From an uncultured Fibrobacter sp. (GTDB lineage: Bacteria > Fibrobacterota > Fibrobacteria > Fibrobacterales > Fibrobacteraceae): a stretch of DNA of 64,000 nucleotides. Below are positions 17,095 to 25,845 of this stretch, one piece after another. The DNA lies in contig CAKUXP010000012.1 of NCBI GenBank assembly GCA_934700345.1, positions 1 to 64,000 on the forward strand, in the 5' to 3' direction. The notes beneath the pieces are model-generated. The model was not told the DNA's origin and did no database searches. It saw only the letters and a list, made by a program, of their open reading frames with translations. A program made the translations under genes and the position numbers. The stretch's first letter is position 1. Each line of letters opens with the position of its first letter.

Positions 17095-17862
17095 TCATTT
17101 CGAAAGTCCTTGCTCAAATTTTACCAGTTCGCCCTTGATGGAGCCGATGGGAATCTTCACACGCATTAGAACAGGCAACCGCCTGCTGTCGTCCGAAAGC
17201 CAGATGAAAAGCCTCCCCGACGCCTTGAACGCCCCGTCATCGCCTAAAACGGGTTCCACCTTGATGCATGCAAACTTGCCGAGTTTCGTCTCGACGGTTT
17301 CCTTCCCATGGACGATTACCCGGAGGGCATAACGCTTCTTGCCGCTGACTGCGGAAAAATAGGTTTCTTTCTTCCCGGTCAGGTCCATGCTGCGGACCCG
17401 GTAGAAAGCCGAAATGATGCAATGTTCGTCCCCGTTCAGGGCAATGGACGTATCCACCTTCGACTTGAATGCGTCCCTGCGCGAGCTTGCGAAAACCGTA
17501 TCGGAGAGGACAGCCTTTTGGGAATTCCGGTCAAAGAGGATTCGGGACGAGCTGAAGAAGGAACCTTCGTTCAGGATTTTCTCGAAAGTCTCGGGCAGGA
17601 GCGTTTCCGCAGAGGAAATCGTCCGAATCGTATCCGCGACAGGGTATATCGATTTAAACGCCCCGTTATTTCTTGCGATGCTTTCAAATTTCATCTTTCC
17701 ACCGTCGCGCGGGTAAGCGTTCATGTCTGCGGAACCAGCCGTGACAAAACCCCAGCTCAGACGAAAGGAAAGTCGTTCCCCCTTTGCCCAAGGAACGCTC
17801 GACGCATCTACGGAAAACGCCGCCGTCACAAGCAAGAGGACCAGGGAGAACGCTCGGAGCAC
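17095..17862 (-). CDS. DUF3108-domain exported protein
   Basis: The 255-aa periplasmic protein has a signal peptide (LRAFSLVLLLVTAAFSVDA) followed by one DUF3108 domain. Family features are an early GERLSFRLSWGFVTAGSADM, a middle ...KKETYFSAVSGKKRYAL segment and the closing LFIWLSDDSRRLPVLMRVKIPIGSI. The function of DUF3108 is not established; members are beta-rich periplasmic proteins. The start is GTG at 17862, directly next to the purE stop, so it is transcribed as the last gene of purD-purE. Confidence 0.85.
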   Translation of the reverse strand: MLRAFSLVLLLVTAAFSVDASSVPWAKGERLSFRLSWGFVTAGSADMNAYPRDGGKMKFESIARNNGAFKSIYPVADTIRTISSAETLLPETFEKILNEGSFFSSSRILFDRNSQKAVLSDTVFASSRRDAFKSKVDTSIALNGDEHCIISAFYRVRSMDLTGKKETYFSAVSGKKRYALRVIVHGKETVETKLGKFACIKVEPVLGDDGAFKASGRLFIWLSDDSRRLPVLMRVKIPIGSIKGELVKFEQGLSK

Positions 17863-18330
17863 TTAGATATCGCCCAGGGATTTGCGGTAATCGGCAAGCT
17901 TCTCGCGAATATCCGCATGGGATAGGGCAAGGATCGCTATCGCAAGATAGGCGGCATTCTTGCCGTTTCCAATGCCAACCGTCGCCACGGGAATCCCGGA
18001 CGGCATCTGCACGATAGAATGCAGGGCATCCACTCCCGAAAGAGGGCCGCCATCGCCCGGGACACCGATAACCGGAAGAAGCGTATTCGCGGCGAGAGTT
18101 CCCGGAAGGGCCGCGGCAAGGCCGGCAATCCCGATAAGGACCTGCACGCCTCGACCAGCGGCATCCTGCGCATATTTCGCCGTCTTGTTCGGCGTACGGT
18201 GAGCCGAAAGCACATTGTATTCCCAAGCGACCCCGAATTCGTCGAGAACGCCGGTCACCTTATCGACAATCGCCTTGTCCGAAGCGCTGCCGGTGACTAT
18301 ACCTACCAGGGGATTTTTTACTTCTTGCAT
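17863..18330 (-). CDS. purE: N5-carboxyaminoimidazole ribonucleotide mutase
   Basis: Class I PurE converts N5-CAIR to CAIR in de novo purine synthesis. The 155-aa product has GIVTGSASDK, the SAHRTP loop, GIAGLAAALPG and the VPIGVP-like VIGVPGDGGPLSGVDAL segment. It overlaps the 3' end of purD by 13 bases. No purK is visible in the window, although class I enzymes depend on it; it must lie elsewhere. Confidence 0.95.
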   Translation of the reverse strand: MQEVKNPLVGIVTGSASDKAIVDKVTGVLDEFGVAWEYNVLSAHRTPNKTAKYAQDAAGRGVQVLIGIAGLAAALPGTLAANTLLPVIGVPGDGGPLSGVDALHSIVQMPSGIPVATVGIGNGKNAAYLAIAILALSHADIREKLADYRKSLGDI

Positions 18331-19601
18331 TTTGCGAGTCCTTTTTGTCCAATATCCTTGCGATAGAAAGCGCCATCAAAATGAATTTTTTCGCAGCCTT
18401 CATAAGCCTTGTCAAGGGCAGCCTTCAGGTCTGCACCGGTTCCGACGATGCCGAGGACACGCCCGCCCGCGGTTACGAGCGAGCCTTCCGCCATCTTCGT
18501 TCCGGCATGAACGACCATCGCACCGAGAGCTTCCGCAGCCTCGACGCCCGAAATTCTTTTCCCCTTGGCATAGCTTCCGGGATAGCCTTCGCTCGCCATG
18601 ACGACAATCGCCGCGGCACCTTTCGGCTCGGTCGGAGCGTTGAAATTTTTCAACTCGCCCTTTTCCGCCGCATCGAAAAGCGCAAGGATGTCTCCGTCAT
18701 AGACCGGGAGAACGACCTGGCATTCGGGATCGCCTAGGCGGCAATTGTATTCCACCACTTTCGGACCGTTTTTCGTCACCATGATTCCCACATAGAGGAC
18801 GCCCGTATAGGGAGAACCTTCCTGTGTCATACCGCGAAGGGTCGGTTCGATGATTTCCCTTTTTACCTGAGAGAGGATTTCCGGGGTGACAACCGGTGCC
18901 GGCGTATAGGCTCCCATTCCGCCCGTGTTCGGTCCCTTGTCTCCGTCAAAGACCCGCTTGTGATCCTGGGCGGACGAGAGCAGGACGTAATCCTTTCCAT
19001 CGCAGACCGCAAAGAGAGAGGCCTCTTCGCCTTCCATGAATTCCTCGATGACGACCGTCTTGCCCGATTCCCCGAATACGGCCTTGTCTCCGAGCATTTC
19101 CTCGACCGCATCCCGCGCTTCCGCATCGGTCAGGCAGACGACCGCACCTTTCCCGGCGGCAAGCCCCGACGCCTTGACGACAATCGGTGCGGGATGCTTT
19201 TTCAAAAATTCAAGAGCCGAATTCAAATCGGTAAAAGTCTCGTAAGCCGCCGTCGGAATCCCGTACTTTTTCATGAAATTCTTCGAAAACGCCTTGCTGC
19301 CTTCGAGAGCCGCCGCACCTTTTACCGGACCGAACGCACGAAGCCCGCGCCTACGAAATTCATCGACCACGCCGTTTACTAGCGGAACTTCCGGTCCGAC
19401 AATCGTCAAATCGATTTTTTCACGCATCGCCAAATCCGCAATCGCGTTCGGGTCATTGACATCGACAGGTACGCATTTTCCAAGGCGTTCCATCCCCGGA
19501 TTTCCCGGAGCGGCAACCAGGTTCGAACAAAGAGGCGACTTTTTGACGGCAAGCGCAATCGCGTTTTCACGACCGCCACTGCCGATAACGAGAATATTCA
19601 T
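18318..19601 (-). CDS. purD: Phosphoribosylamine-glycine ligase
   Basis: ATP-grasp enzyme making glycinamide ribonucleotide. The 427-aa product starts with the dinucleotide-like MNILVIGSGGREN. It also has VGPEVPLVNG, the ATP-grasp loop region VVKASGLAAGKGAVV, the GVLYVGIMVTKNGPKVVEYNCRLGDPE metal-binding segment and a C-terminal domain. The open frame extends to 19652, but homologues start at the ATG at 19601, which follows AAAGGAATT. It is the first gene of purD-purE-DUF3108. Confidence 0.95.
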   Translation of the reverse strand: MNILVIGSGGRENAIALAVKKSPLCSNLVAAPGNPGMERLGKCVPVDVNDPNAIADLAMREKIDLTIVGPEVPLVNGVVDEFRRRGLRAFGPVKGAAALEGSKAFSKNFMKKYGIPTAAYETFTDLNSALEFLKKHPAPIVVKASGLAAGKGAVVCLTDAEARDAVEEMLGDKAVFGESGKTVVIEEFMEGEEASLFAVCDGKDYVLLSSAQDHKRVFDGDKGPNTGGMGAYTPAPVVTPEILSQVKREIIEPTLRGMTQEGSPYTGVLYVGIMVTKNGPKVVEYNCRLGDPECQVVLPVYDGDILALFDAAEKGELKNFNAPTEPKGAAAIVVMASEGYPGSYAKGKRISGVEAAEALGAMVVHAGTKMAEGSLVTAGGRVLGIVGTGADLKAALDKAYEGCEKIHFDGAFYRKDIGQKGLAKCKK

Positions 19602-19709
19602 GGGCAATTCCTTTTTCGTTCCGCGAAAATCTAGAAAAATAAATGCGCACATTTTGCAAACAGCAGGCGGAAACGAGATAAGAAAATCCGAAAAGACGTC
19701 AAATCGTTC

Positions 19710-19982
19710 CTAGTCTCTAGGCAACTCCTTATACCAGCATTTCGGAAATGCGGAACATCCCCAAAACTGTCTGCCGACATTTTCCCCTTTCCTCGAAGTC
19801 CGCAATACAAGCGGAGCGCCGCAACGCGGGCACTTACGTTCTGCGACAGTTGTTCCCGCCGGTTTTTCGGGCATTGCACCCACTGCACAAGTTTTCACTT
19901 CGCTTTGATATTCATCCTTTTGCCCATCGGCAATCAAGGCTTCAAACTTTTGGCATAATCGGACATGACCGGCTTGCGGCAC
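19710..19982 (-). CDS. Topoisomerase-type zinc-ribbon protein (fragment)
   Basis: The C-terminal 40 residues form a C4 zinc finger of the type at the end of topoisomerase I: CPRCGAPLVLRTSRKG...FWGCSAFPKCWY, four cysteines. The first 50 residues look unlike any fold I know. Coding-like sequence continues upstream in a different frame (see 19934-20086), so this 90-aa frame is probably the surviving 3' part of a longer DNA-binding or nuclease gene. It lies at the edge of the AT-rich restriction-modification island, next to the EcoRII-like endonuclease. Confidence 0.55.
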   Translation of the reverse strand: MPQAGHVRLCQKFEALIADGQKDEYQSEVKTCAVGAMPEKPAGTTVAERKCPRCGAPLVLRTSRKGENVGRQFWGCSAFPKCWYKELPRD

Positions 19983-20086
19983 TTGAGAAAGGAACCTATC
20001 AGCTCATGCATTTCATCTCTAGAGCACAAGTATAAATCCTTGTCCGCTTCTTCAATGCGCTTGATATATGAAACCAGATGGAATCC
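19934..20086 (-). pseudogene. Frameshifted 5' part of the zinc-ribbon gene
   Basis: Leftward frame without a start codon near its beginning, reading GFHLVSYIKRIEEADKDLYL...MHELIGSFLKCRKPVMSDYA and ending at TGA 19934-19936. It overlaps the zinc-ribbon frame by 49 bases in another phase. Its composition resembles a helical coding segment. A one-base shift near 19940 would join the two. Confidence 0.35.
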
Positions 20087-20113
20087 CTACTCTCTCCAAT
20101 GTGTCAAAAAAAA

Positions 20114-21280
20114 TTACAAGCTTTTCACATACCGAACAAATTTACCCAAAGTCCAAATGCTTTCTTGCTTTTCTTTCGGATAAGTCTTTATATATGGTTT
20201 CGGCACAACAAGAACAACTTTTTCCGCAGCCATTTCATCCATTTGATTTGCCGAAATTCCCTGTTGAAGAGTACACAAATACTTGTTATCGTCTTTCAAC
20301 CGATTGGCTTCATTCAAAACTTGCCGCCAACGATCCTTACAAGTCGTTTTTGCGGCAAGAGAAACAAGTTTATTTGTCGGAAAAGATAAATTATGATAAG
20401 CATTTCCTGAAGGGAATATGAAATCGGGTTTCTTATTTCCTTCCGTTACAACTTGTTCTTCAAATGGGATTTGGTTGTCTCTAAAAATGGCAGCCAAATG
20501 ATGCTCCAAGCTTTTTCCTGCTCGACTTTTTCGACGATTCAAAACCTGGTTTGCAACATTGATAAAAGAATCAACGGAAGTAAATCCATTTCTTATCATC
20601 GTTCCATAGCGTGAATATTCAAGGCTTTTGAATACATTGTATTCAACATTTGTCCAATCGATAATTTTCTGATCGGGATTTGTCACCACATATTCAATAT
20701 GGTCATAAGCTTTATCGCAAATCTCTCTTGCGGCTGCAGACATTCTTTCCGAACTCGGAAACTCAATTTTTGAAGCGTCCAAATCCTTGATGAAATCGCT
20801 GATTAGTGTATTTTCATTCGCCGTAGGAGAAATAAGGCCTGTATTTACCAAAGCATTTGTTTCAGAAGGTGAAAGTCCAAAAGTATCTAGATATTCATCA
20901 ATATCAATTTCACTATTTAAAACAAAACCTTGATAATTTTCTGAATCTCGTTGGACAAGAACAAAAAGTGCCCCGGTATAATCCGGCCTAAACACCGGAG
21001 TTCGAGTCATTCGGTACTCGTCTCTTGTTCCTTTTCCGTAATAGATGAATCGAGATTCCGTTAAGCAAGAATCCTCAAAATTCCACAATATGCTTACTAC
21101 TCGACTTTTATTTTCTCCTTTAACACCCGGAGAATCAAACAATATAGAACAAGCATTTTTCGGTATATAAACGCCAGCTTGATGGCTTTGGTCTGGACTC
21201 GTATCATTCGCAGACAAAAATTTGCAAAATGTTTTCACCCCATAAATCGAAGCATTTATTGCGTCTAACGATCCTTGCAT
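20114..21280 (-). CDS. Type II restriction endonuclease, EcoRII C-terminal-like
   Basis: Predicted restriction enzyme partner of the methyltransferase 17 bases upstream. The C-terminal 150 residues match the EcoRII catalytic domain: SLEHHLAAIFRDNQIPFEEQVV, KKPDFIFPSG (PD of the PD-(D/E)xK fold), and AAKTTCKDRWRQVLNEA (catalytic Lys region). LCTLQQGISANQMDEM and VVPKPYI complete the match. The 388-aa length and the unrelated N-terminal half suggest an effector or targeting domain, as in EcoRII. EcoRII itself cuts CCWGG; a similar site is likely here but not proven. Composition is AT-rich, in contrast to purD and rseP on either side. Confidence 0.85.
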   Translation of the reverse strand: MQGSLDAINASIYGVKTFCKFLSANDTSPDQSHQAGVYIPKNACSILFDSPGVKGENKSRVVSILWNFEDSCLTESRFIYYGKGTRDEYRMTRTPVFRPDYTGALFVLVQRDSENYQGFVLNSEIDIDEYLDTFGLSPSETNALVNTGLISPTANENTLISDFIKDLDASKIEFPSSERMSAAAREICDKAYDHIEYVVTNPDQKIIDWTNVEYNVFKSLEYSRYGTMIRNGFTSVDSFINVANQVLNRRKSRAGKSLEHHLAAIFRDNQIPFEEQVVTEGNKKPDFIFPSGNAYHNLSFPTNKLVSLAAKTTCKDRWRQVLNEANRLKDDNKYLCTLQQGISANQMDEMAAEKVVLVVPKPYIKTYPKEKQESIWTLGKFVRYVKSL

Positions 21281-21297
21281 TTATCCTCCAAACATTT

Positions 21298-22254
21298 TCA
21301 TTTTAAATGAGATGCAATTAATTTCGCCACAGTAGCCATCAACGGGACAACAACCGAATTACCAAACTGTTTATAAGCTTGAACATCCGATACCGTTATT
21401 TTAAAAGTGTCCGGGAACCCTTGAAGTCTCGCGCATTCTCTAGGTGTTAAACGCCTCGGATTTTTATTTTTTTGCGCAATCAAAATTTCAGAACCATCTT
21501 TGTAATACCTCGCACTTAAAGTTCTTGATACGCCATTAAGCGGAGCCATCCCATACCCAAAACCATTGCCTGCCGCCTTATGCTTCGCTGCATAATTTTG
21601 AAGATAAATCCATAATTTATCGGAAAGAGTGTATTTTGAATCTGGTTTGTTTTCCAAAATATCTTTCATGACTGGCTTTGGAACCTTAGGTATAATTTTA
21701 AATTCAAAATTCACTTTATCTTTATAGTATTTCCTATCGAAACCGATAATAAGAATGCGTTCTCTGTGCTGTGGCACAAAATTTTGACCATCTAAAACCT
21801 TATAAAAGATGTCGTAATCCAATTCACCAAGAGATTCTTGGATCACTTTAAATGTATTGCCCTTGTCATGGCTGCAAAGATTTTTCACATTTTCAAGCAT
21901 AAACGCTTTCGGTCTTTTAGCCTTTATAATTCTGCAAACATCAAAAAACAATGTTCCTTGGGTTTTATCCTCAAAACCGGTCGCTCGCCCAAGACTGTTT
22001 TTTTTAGAAACACCGGCAATAGAAAACGGTTGACATGGGAAACCAGCCACTAAAACATCATGATCTGGAATCTTTTTTGCATCAACCTTGGTAATGTCGC
22101 CATCAGGCATATTTCCAAAATTATCAAAATAGGTTTTTTGACAAAACTTATTCCATTCATTGGTGTAAACACATTTGCCGCCTGCCGATTCAAAAGCCAA
22201 GCGCATACCGCCTATACCGGCAAACAAATCGATGAATGTAAATTTCGGCTTCAT
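21298..22254 (-). CDS. DNA (cytosine-5) methyltransferase
   Basis: Modification enzyme of the type II pair. The 318-aa product has the ordered C5-MTase motifs: I (FIDLFAGIGGMRLAFESAG, residues 7-25), IV with nucleophile C74 in GFPCQPFS, and VI (ENVKNL, 121-126). Motif VIII (QHRERILIIGF), a short target-recognition region and motifs IX-X (RRLTPRECARLQGFP...KQFGNSVVVPL) follow. Pairing with an EcoRII-type nuclease predicts protection of a CCWGG-like site. It is transcribed first, so methylation precedes cutting, from the promoter at 22286-22315. Confidence 0.93.
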   Translation of the reverse strand: MKPKFTFIDLFAGIGGMRLAFESAGGKCVYTNEWNKFCQKTYFDNFGNMPDGDITKVDAKKIPDHDVLVAGFPCQPFSIAGVSKKNSLGRATGFEDKTQGTLFFDVCRIIKAKRPKAFMLENVKNLCSHDKGNTFKVIQESLGELDYDIFYKVLDGQNFVPQHRERILIIGFDRKYYKDKVNFEFKIIPKVPKPVMKDILENKPDSKYTLSDKLWIYLQNYAAKHKAAGNGFGYGMAPLNGVSRTLSARYYKDGSEILIAQKNKNPRRLTPRECARLQGFPDTFKITVSDVQAYKQFGNSVVVPLMATVAKLIASHLK

Positions 22255-22285
22255 TTCGGTCTTATTTCCTTATGCGTTCCAAAAA

Positions 22286-22315
22286 TACATATAATTTTAC
22301 GACACTCTTTGTCAA
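22286..22315 (-). promoter_or_regulatory. Promoter of the type II R-M operon
   Basis: Leftward TTGACA (22315-22310), 18-base spacer, TATGTA (22291-22286), about 30 bases before the methyltransferase ATG. AAGGAAATAAG provides the ribosome site. Confidence 0.55.
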
Positions 22316-22332
22316 AGCAATCATTTACATCC

Positions 22333-22365
22333 TTGATGAAACGGAATAAAAATATTCCGCATCAA
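22333..22365. repeat. Bulged inverted repeat, possible rseP terminator
   Basis: TTGATG / CATCAA outer arms and CGGAATA / TATTCCG inner arms around an AAAA loop, with a three-base bulge. It lies downstream of rseP and upstream of the R-M promoter. It could end rseP transcription or act as an operator; there is no strong T run. Confidence 0.4.
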
Positions 22366-22400
22366 TCGCAAAGTTCAATTCCCGGAAAAAAATTCCCGCC

Positions 22401-23771
22401 CTACTTTAAAAAGAGTCCGATTTTTCCGAAGTCGAGGAACGTGATGAAAACGAAGAGGGCGATAAACAGCGCCATGGCGATTTTCTGGATTACCGCCTGT
22501 TTTTCCTGCGAAATCGCCTTGCCGCGGACCGCTTCGATGAAGAGGAAGAGAAGGATTCCCCCGTCCGTAATCGCAAGCGGCAAGAGGTTCATGATTCCCA
22601 GGTTGATACTGATGAGCGCGAGAATCATCAGGAAGTCTTCGAATCCGGAAAGCCAGACATTTCCCATCACGGCGACAATCGTGACGGGCCCGGACATCGC
22701 ATCGACCTTTACCTGCCCCTGGAACATCCGCTTCAGATAGCGGAAAACGCTCGTCGTCATTTTCCAGCTGGTGCCGCAGGCCTTGAGAACGGCATCCGGG
22801 AAGTTACGGCTTACGATATGCGTTTCCTTGAACATCACGTAGGTCATCTGGATGCCTATCATGTAACGCCCGTGCTCCGGGCTGTAAAGTGCGGAAAGTT
22901 CCTTTTCGAGCGTGTCCGCGCCACGATGAATCGTTATCGTGAGAGGCTTCCCTTCGGAACCGTTCACCAGATCGACAACATCCCGATACCTGAAAATTCT
23001 CTGTCGGTCGATTTCGACAATCGTATCGCCCGGAAGGAATCCCGCCTTTTCCGCCGCACTGCCGGCAAGAGGCTTTCCGTTGATGACGACGCGATGCCGC
23101 GGATAGACGCCCGCTTCGCCGACTCCCATATGGATATCGTCTGCGAGAGAATCCTTTCCGGGGATGATCATCTCTTGCGGAACGAGGGTCAAAGAAAGCG
23201 TATCCGCGCCGCGGGTTAGCTTTAGTGGGACATTCGCGCCGAGCCGTACACCGACCTGTTCGCGAAAATCATCCCAGCCGTTCGTCGGACGACCGTCGAG
23301 TTCGAATATCGTATCGCCCGGAAGGATTCCGGCCTTTTCCGCTGCGCTTTCCGGTGCGACCAGTCCCACGATCAGACGTGACGATTCCGGTTCCTCCACG
23401 CCTTTCATGTAAAGTCCCACCAAAAGAAGAAAGGCAAACGCGATGTTTACAAACGGTCCCGCAAAGGCGATCGCCGCCCGCGCCCCGACGCTTTTCGACA
23501 CAAACGAATTCGGATCGTTCGAATCGGCATCCTCGGGATTTTCCCCTTCCATGGCAACGTAGCCGCCAAAGGGAATCAGCGAAATGCAATACTCCGTCTC
23601 GCCTTTCTTGAAGCGCAACAATTTTTTGCCGAATCCGATGGAAAATGTCTTGACCTTGACCTTGTTCCACTTAGCGACCAGAAAATGTCCCAGTTCGTGG
23701 ATGAAGACGAGAAAGCTCAGGCTGAGAAGCCCGAGTGCGAACATGGCGATATTCGAAAGGATACTGTCCAT
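22401..23771 (-). CDS. rseP: Site-2 metalloprotease RseP
   Basis: Intramembrane zinc protease that cleaves anti-sigma factors and signal-peptide remnants. The 456-aa product has the N-terminal HELGH motif (H25-E26-L-G-H29), then GYVAMEGENPEDADSND. Two PDZ domains follow, each with an AxKAG(I/F)LPGDTI signature, and then the C-terminal membrane motif LISINLGIMNLLPLAITDGG. In the last motif the usual second D of NLLPxPxLDGG reads LAITDGG, so the zinc-ligand Asp is kept. It is the last gene of the pyrH-frr-uppS-cdsA-dxr-rseP block and is separated from dxr by a hairpin. Confidence 0.93.
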   Translation of the reverse strand: MDSILSNIAMFALGLLSLSFLVFIHELGHFLVAKWNKVKVKTFSIGFGKKLLRFKKGETEYCISLIPFGGYVAMEGENPEDADSNDPNSFVSKSVGARAAIAFAGPFVNIAFAFLLLVGLYMKGVEEPESSRLIVGLVAPESAAEKAGILPGDTIFELDGRPTNGWDDFREQVGVRLGANVPLKLTRGADTLSLTLVPQEMIIPGKDSLADDIHMGVGEAGVYPRHRVVINGKPLAGSAAEKAGFLPGDTIVEIDRQRIFRYRDVVDLVNGSEGKPLTITIHRGADTLEKELSALYSPEHGRYMIGIQMTYVMFKETHIVSRNFPDAVLKACGTSWKMTTSVFRYLKRMFQGQVKVDAMSGPVTIVAVMGNVWLSGFEDFLMILALISINLGIMNLLPLAITDGGILLFLFIEAVRGKAISQEKQAVIQKIAMALFIALFVFITFLDFGKIGLFLK

Positions 23772-23807
23772 GCGTCACAATGTAGAAATTCTGGTTTTGG
23801 CCTAACC

Positions 23808-23830
23808 AAAAAAGCGACCCGTGAGCCGCT
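23808..23830 (-). terminator. Weak intrinsic terminator between dxr and rseP
   Basis: Leftward seven-pair stem AGCGGCT / GGTCGCT (G-T pairs) with CACG loop, followed by T6. Likely a partial terminator within the operon. Confidence 0.5.
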
Positions 23831-23855
23831 TCTTAAATTCTTCTGTCCGGGATTT

Positions 23856-24998
23856 TCAAATCAAGCCCGAGGCGAGCCTTCGCGCTTCCTTGTCCGCCGA
23901 AAGAATCGTATCGAGGTCAAGCGTCCCGGAAACAGTCGGGGTCTTCTCCACGACCTTTTCCACGCCAGCCGGAATGTCCATGAACCCGATTTTCCGTTCG
24001 AGGAACGCGCCGACGAGAACTTCGTTTGCCGCATTCATCATCGCAGTGTAAAGCCCGCCCCTTTTGCCGCATTCCATCGCAAGGGCGAGACAGCGGAATT
24101 TTTCCAGGTCCGGATTGAAGAAGGTGAGCTTGCCGATTTCCGCAAGATCTAGCCGTTCCGTTTCGAGCGAAATGCGTTCCGGCCACGTGAGCGCGACCTG
24201 GATCGGGATTTTCATGTCGGGAGCGCCTAGCTGCGCCATCAGGCTTCCGTCGCGAAACTGCACCAGGGAATGAACGCGGCTCTGCGGGTGGACAACGACT
24301 TGAATTTGTTCGTAAGGAATGTCAAAGAGAAAATGCGCCTCGATGACTTCCAGGCCTTTGTTCATCATGCTTGCGGAATCTATCGTGATCTTCCGTCCCA
24401 TGCTCCAGACCGGATGGTTCAGGGCATCTTCGACGGAAATGTCCTTGAACCTTTCGAACGGCCATTCGCGAAATGGTCCTCCCGAAGCCGTAATCTGCAA
24501 ATTTTCCACTTCCGTCTTTGGACGGTCCGCCAGGCATTGGAAAATCGCGTTGTGCTCCGAATCGACAGGCGTGAGGCAGGCCTTTGGATTTTCGCGTAGC
24601 GCATCCGTAATGACTTCGCCCGCCATGACGAGGGTTTCCTTGTTTGCAAGCGCAATGTGCTTGGAAGCCCGAATAGCGGAAAGGGTCGGGAGGCAGCCGA
24701 CGGAGCCCATGAGAGCATTCAGGACGATATCCACATTCGGATCGCTCGAAAGTTCGCAGAGACCTTCCATTCCGGTGAGGACAGGCCTTCCCAGTTCCTT
24801 CGAAAGTTCCCTGGCGGCAGATTCGTCAAACATGCAGAAACGTTCCACATCCATTTCGTGGGCGATTTTCGCAACGCTTTTCCAGTTCCTGTTCGCAGCC
24901 ACCGCATACAGCCGAAAACGTTCGGGATGCTGCTTTAAAACACCGATGGTCGAAGTTCCTATCGAACCTGTTGCCCCCAGAAGACAGACTTGCTTCAT
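23856..24998 (-). CDS. dxr: 1-deoxy-D-xylulose-5-phosphate reductoisomerase
   Basis: Second step of the MEP isoprenoid pathway, making methylerythritol phosphate with NADPH. The 380-aa product has the NADPH loop LGATGSIGTSTI at residues 7-18, the substrate loops TPVDSEHNAIFQCL and TASGGPFRE, and ITIDSASMMNKGLEVIEAH and PQSRVHSLVQF. Length is normal. It sits between cdsA (one base apart) and rseP, the standard order in many Gram-negatives, supplying isoprenoid precursors used by the neighbouring uppS. Confidence 0.96.
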   Translation of the reverse strand: MKQVCLLGATGSIGTSTIGVLKQHPERFRLYAVAANRNWKSVAKIAHEMDVERFCMFDESAARELSKELGRPVLTGMEGLCELSSDPNVDIVLNALMGSVGCLPTLSAIRASKHIALANKETLVMAGEVITDALRENPKACLTPVDSEHNAIFQCLADRPKTEVENLQITASGGPFREWPFERFKDISVEDALNHPVWSMGRKITIDSASMMNKGLEVIEAHFLFDIPYEQIQVVVHPQSRVHSLVQFRDGSLMAQLGAPDMKIPIQVALTWPERISLETERLDLAEIGKLTFFNPDLEKFRCLALAMECGKRGGLYTAMMNAANEVLVGAFLERKIGFMDIPAGVEKVVEKTPTVSGTLDLDTILSADKEARRLASGLI

Positions 24999-24999
24999 T

Positions 25000-25845
25000 T
25001 TAGACCGATCCGTTGATAAAAGTCATCACCAGCACGACAGCCGGCGCCGAAAGGAAAAAGGAATCCGCCCGATCGAGGACGCCGCCGTGCCCCGGAAAAA
25101 TCTGGCTTGCATCCTTTGTGCCGGACCAGCGCTTGAGCGTCGATTCGAGCAAGTCGCCCACCTGCCCCGCAATGGCGAGAACAATGCCCAAGACCGCCGA
25201 CATGGCATCGTTCAAACCAAATACCGACGGGGCAAAGAACATCACCCAGCCGATTGCAAAGAGTGTTCCGCAGACGGCGCCTTCCCAGGTTTTCTTCGGG
25301 CTGATTTCCGGCGCGATGCGATGCTTTCCCAAAAGCCTTCCCCCGAAATACGCCATCGTGTCGCAAACCCACATCGCGGTCATCACCAGGATGAACTTGT
25401 ACGAATGTTCGAGGGAACCGTTTCCCGACCCGAGCAGATAGACATCGAGCCCACCCCAGAGACCGAGGTAAAGCGGAGCGCCGAGCTGCATGGCAAGCCA
25501 CGGGAACAGATGGTCGATGGAAACCTTGGAAAACGCGATGACGATGTAAAACGCAAAGACGCAGACAAAGACAATCCCGACAAGATGCGGAAGCGCAGGA
25601 ATCCCGAAAAATTTTCCGGACTGGAAAATCCAGGCAAGCGTGAGAGCGACCGCAGCCACCGGGGCGACAGCCTGCATCGACGGTCCCTTATACATTTTCG
25701 AAGCCATCCGCGCCCACTCCCAGGCTCCGGCCCCGCTCAAAAAGCACATCAGCGCCAAGCGGGAAACATCGTTCAGCCAAAGCAGCAAAAAGGTCACCGG
25801 AATGGCGATGACCGCAAACAGGATTCGGATTGTCAAGTTACTCAT
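25000..25845 (-). CDS. cdsA: Phosphatidate cytidylyltransferase
   Basis: Integral membrane enzyme that makes CDP-diacylglycerol, the precursor of phospholipids. The 281-aa product has about seven hydrophobic segments and the C-terminal CTP-transferase signature SPKKTWEGAVCGT...LKRWSGTKDASQIFPGHGGVLDRADS. A frame from 25860 exists, but the ATG at 25845 has an AAAGG site and overlaps uppS by 8 bases, which fits coupling. Confidence 0.94.
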   Translation of the reverse strand: MSNLTIRILFAVIAIPVTFLLLWLNDVSRLALMCFLSGAGAWEWARMASKMYKGPSMQAVAPVAAVALTLAWIFQSGKFFGIPALPHLVGIVFVCVFAFYIVIAFSKVSIDHLFPWLAMQLGAPLYLGLWGGLDVYLLGSGNGSLEHSYKFILVMTAMWVCDTMAYFGGRLLGKHRIAPEISPKKTWEGAVCGTLFAIGWVMFFAPSVFGLNDAMSAVLGIVLAIAGQVGDLLESTLKRWSGTKDASQIFPGHGGVLDRADSFFLSAPAVVLVMTFINGSV

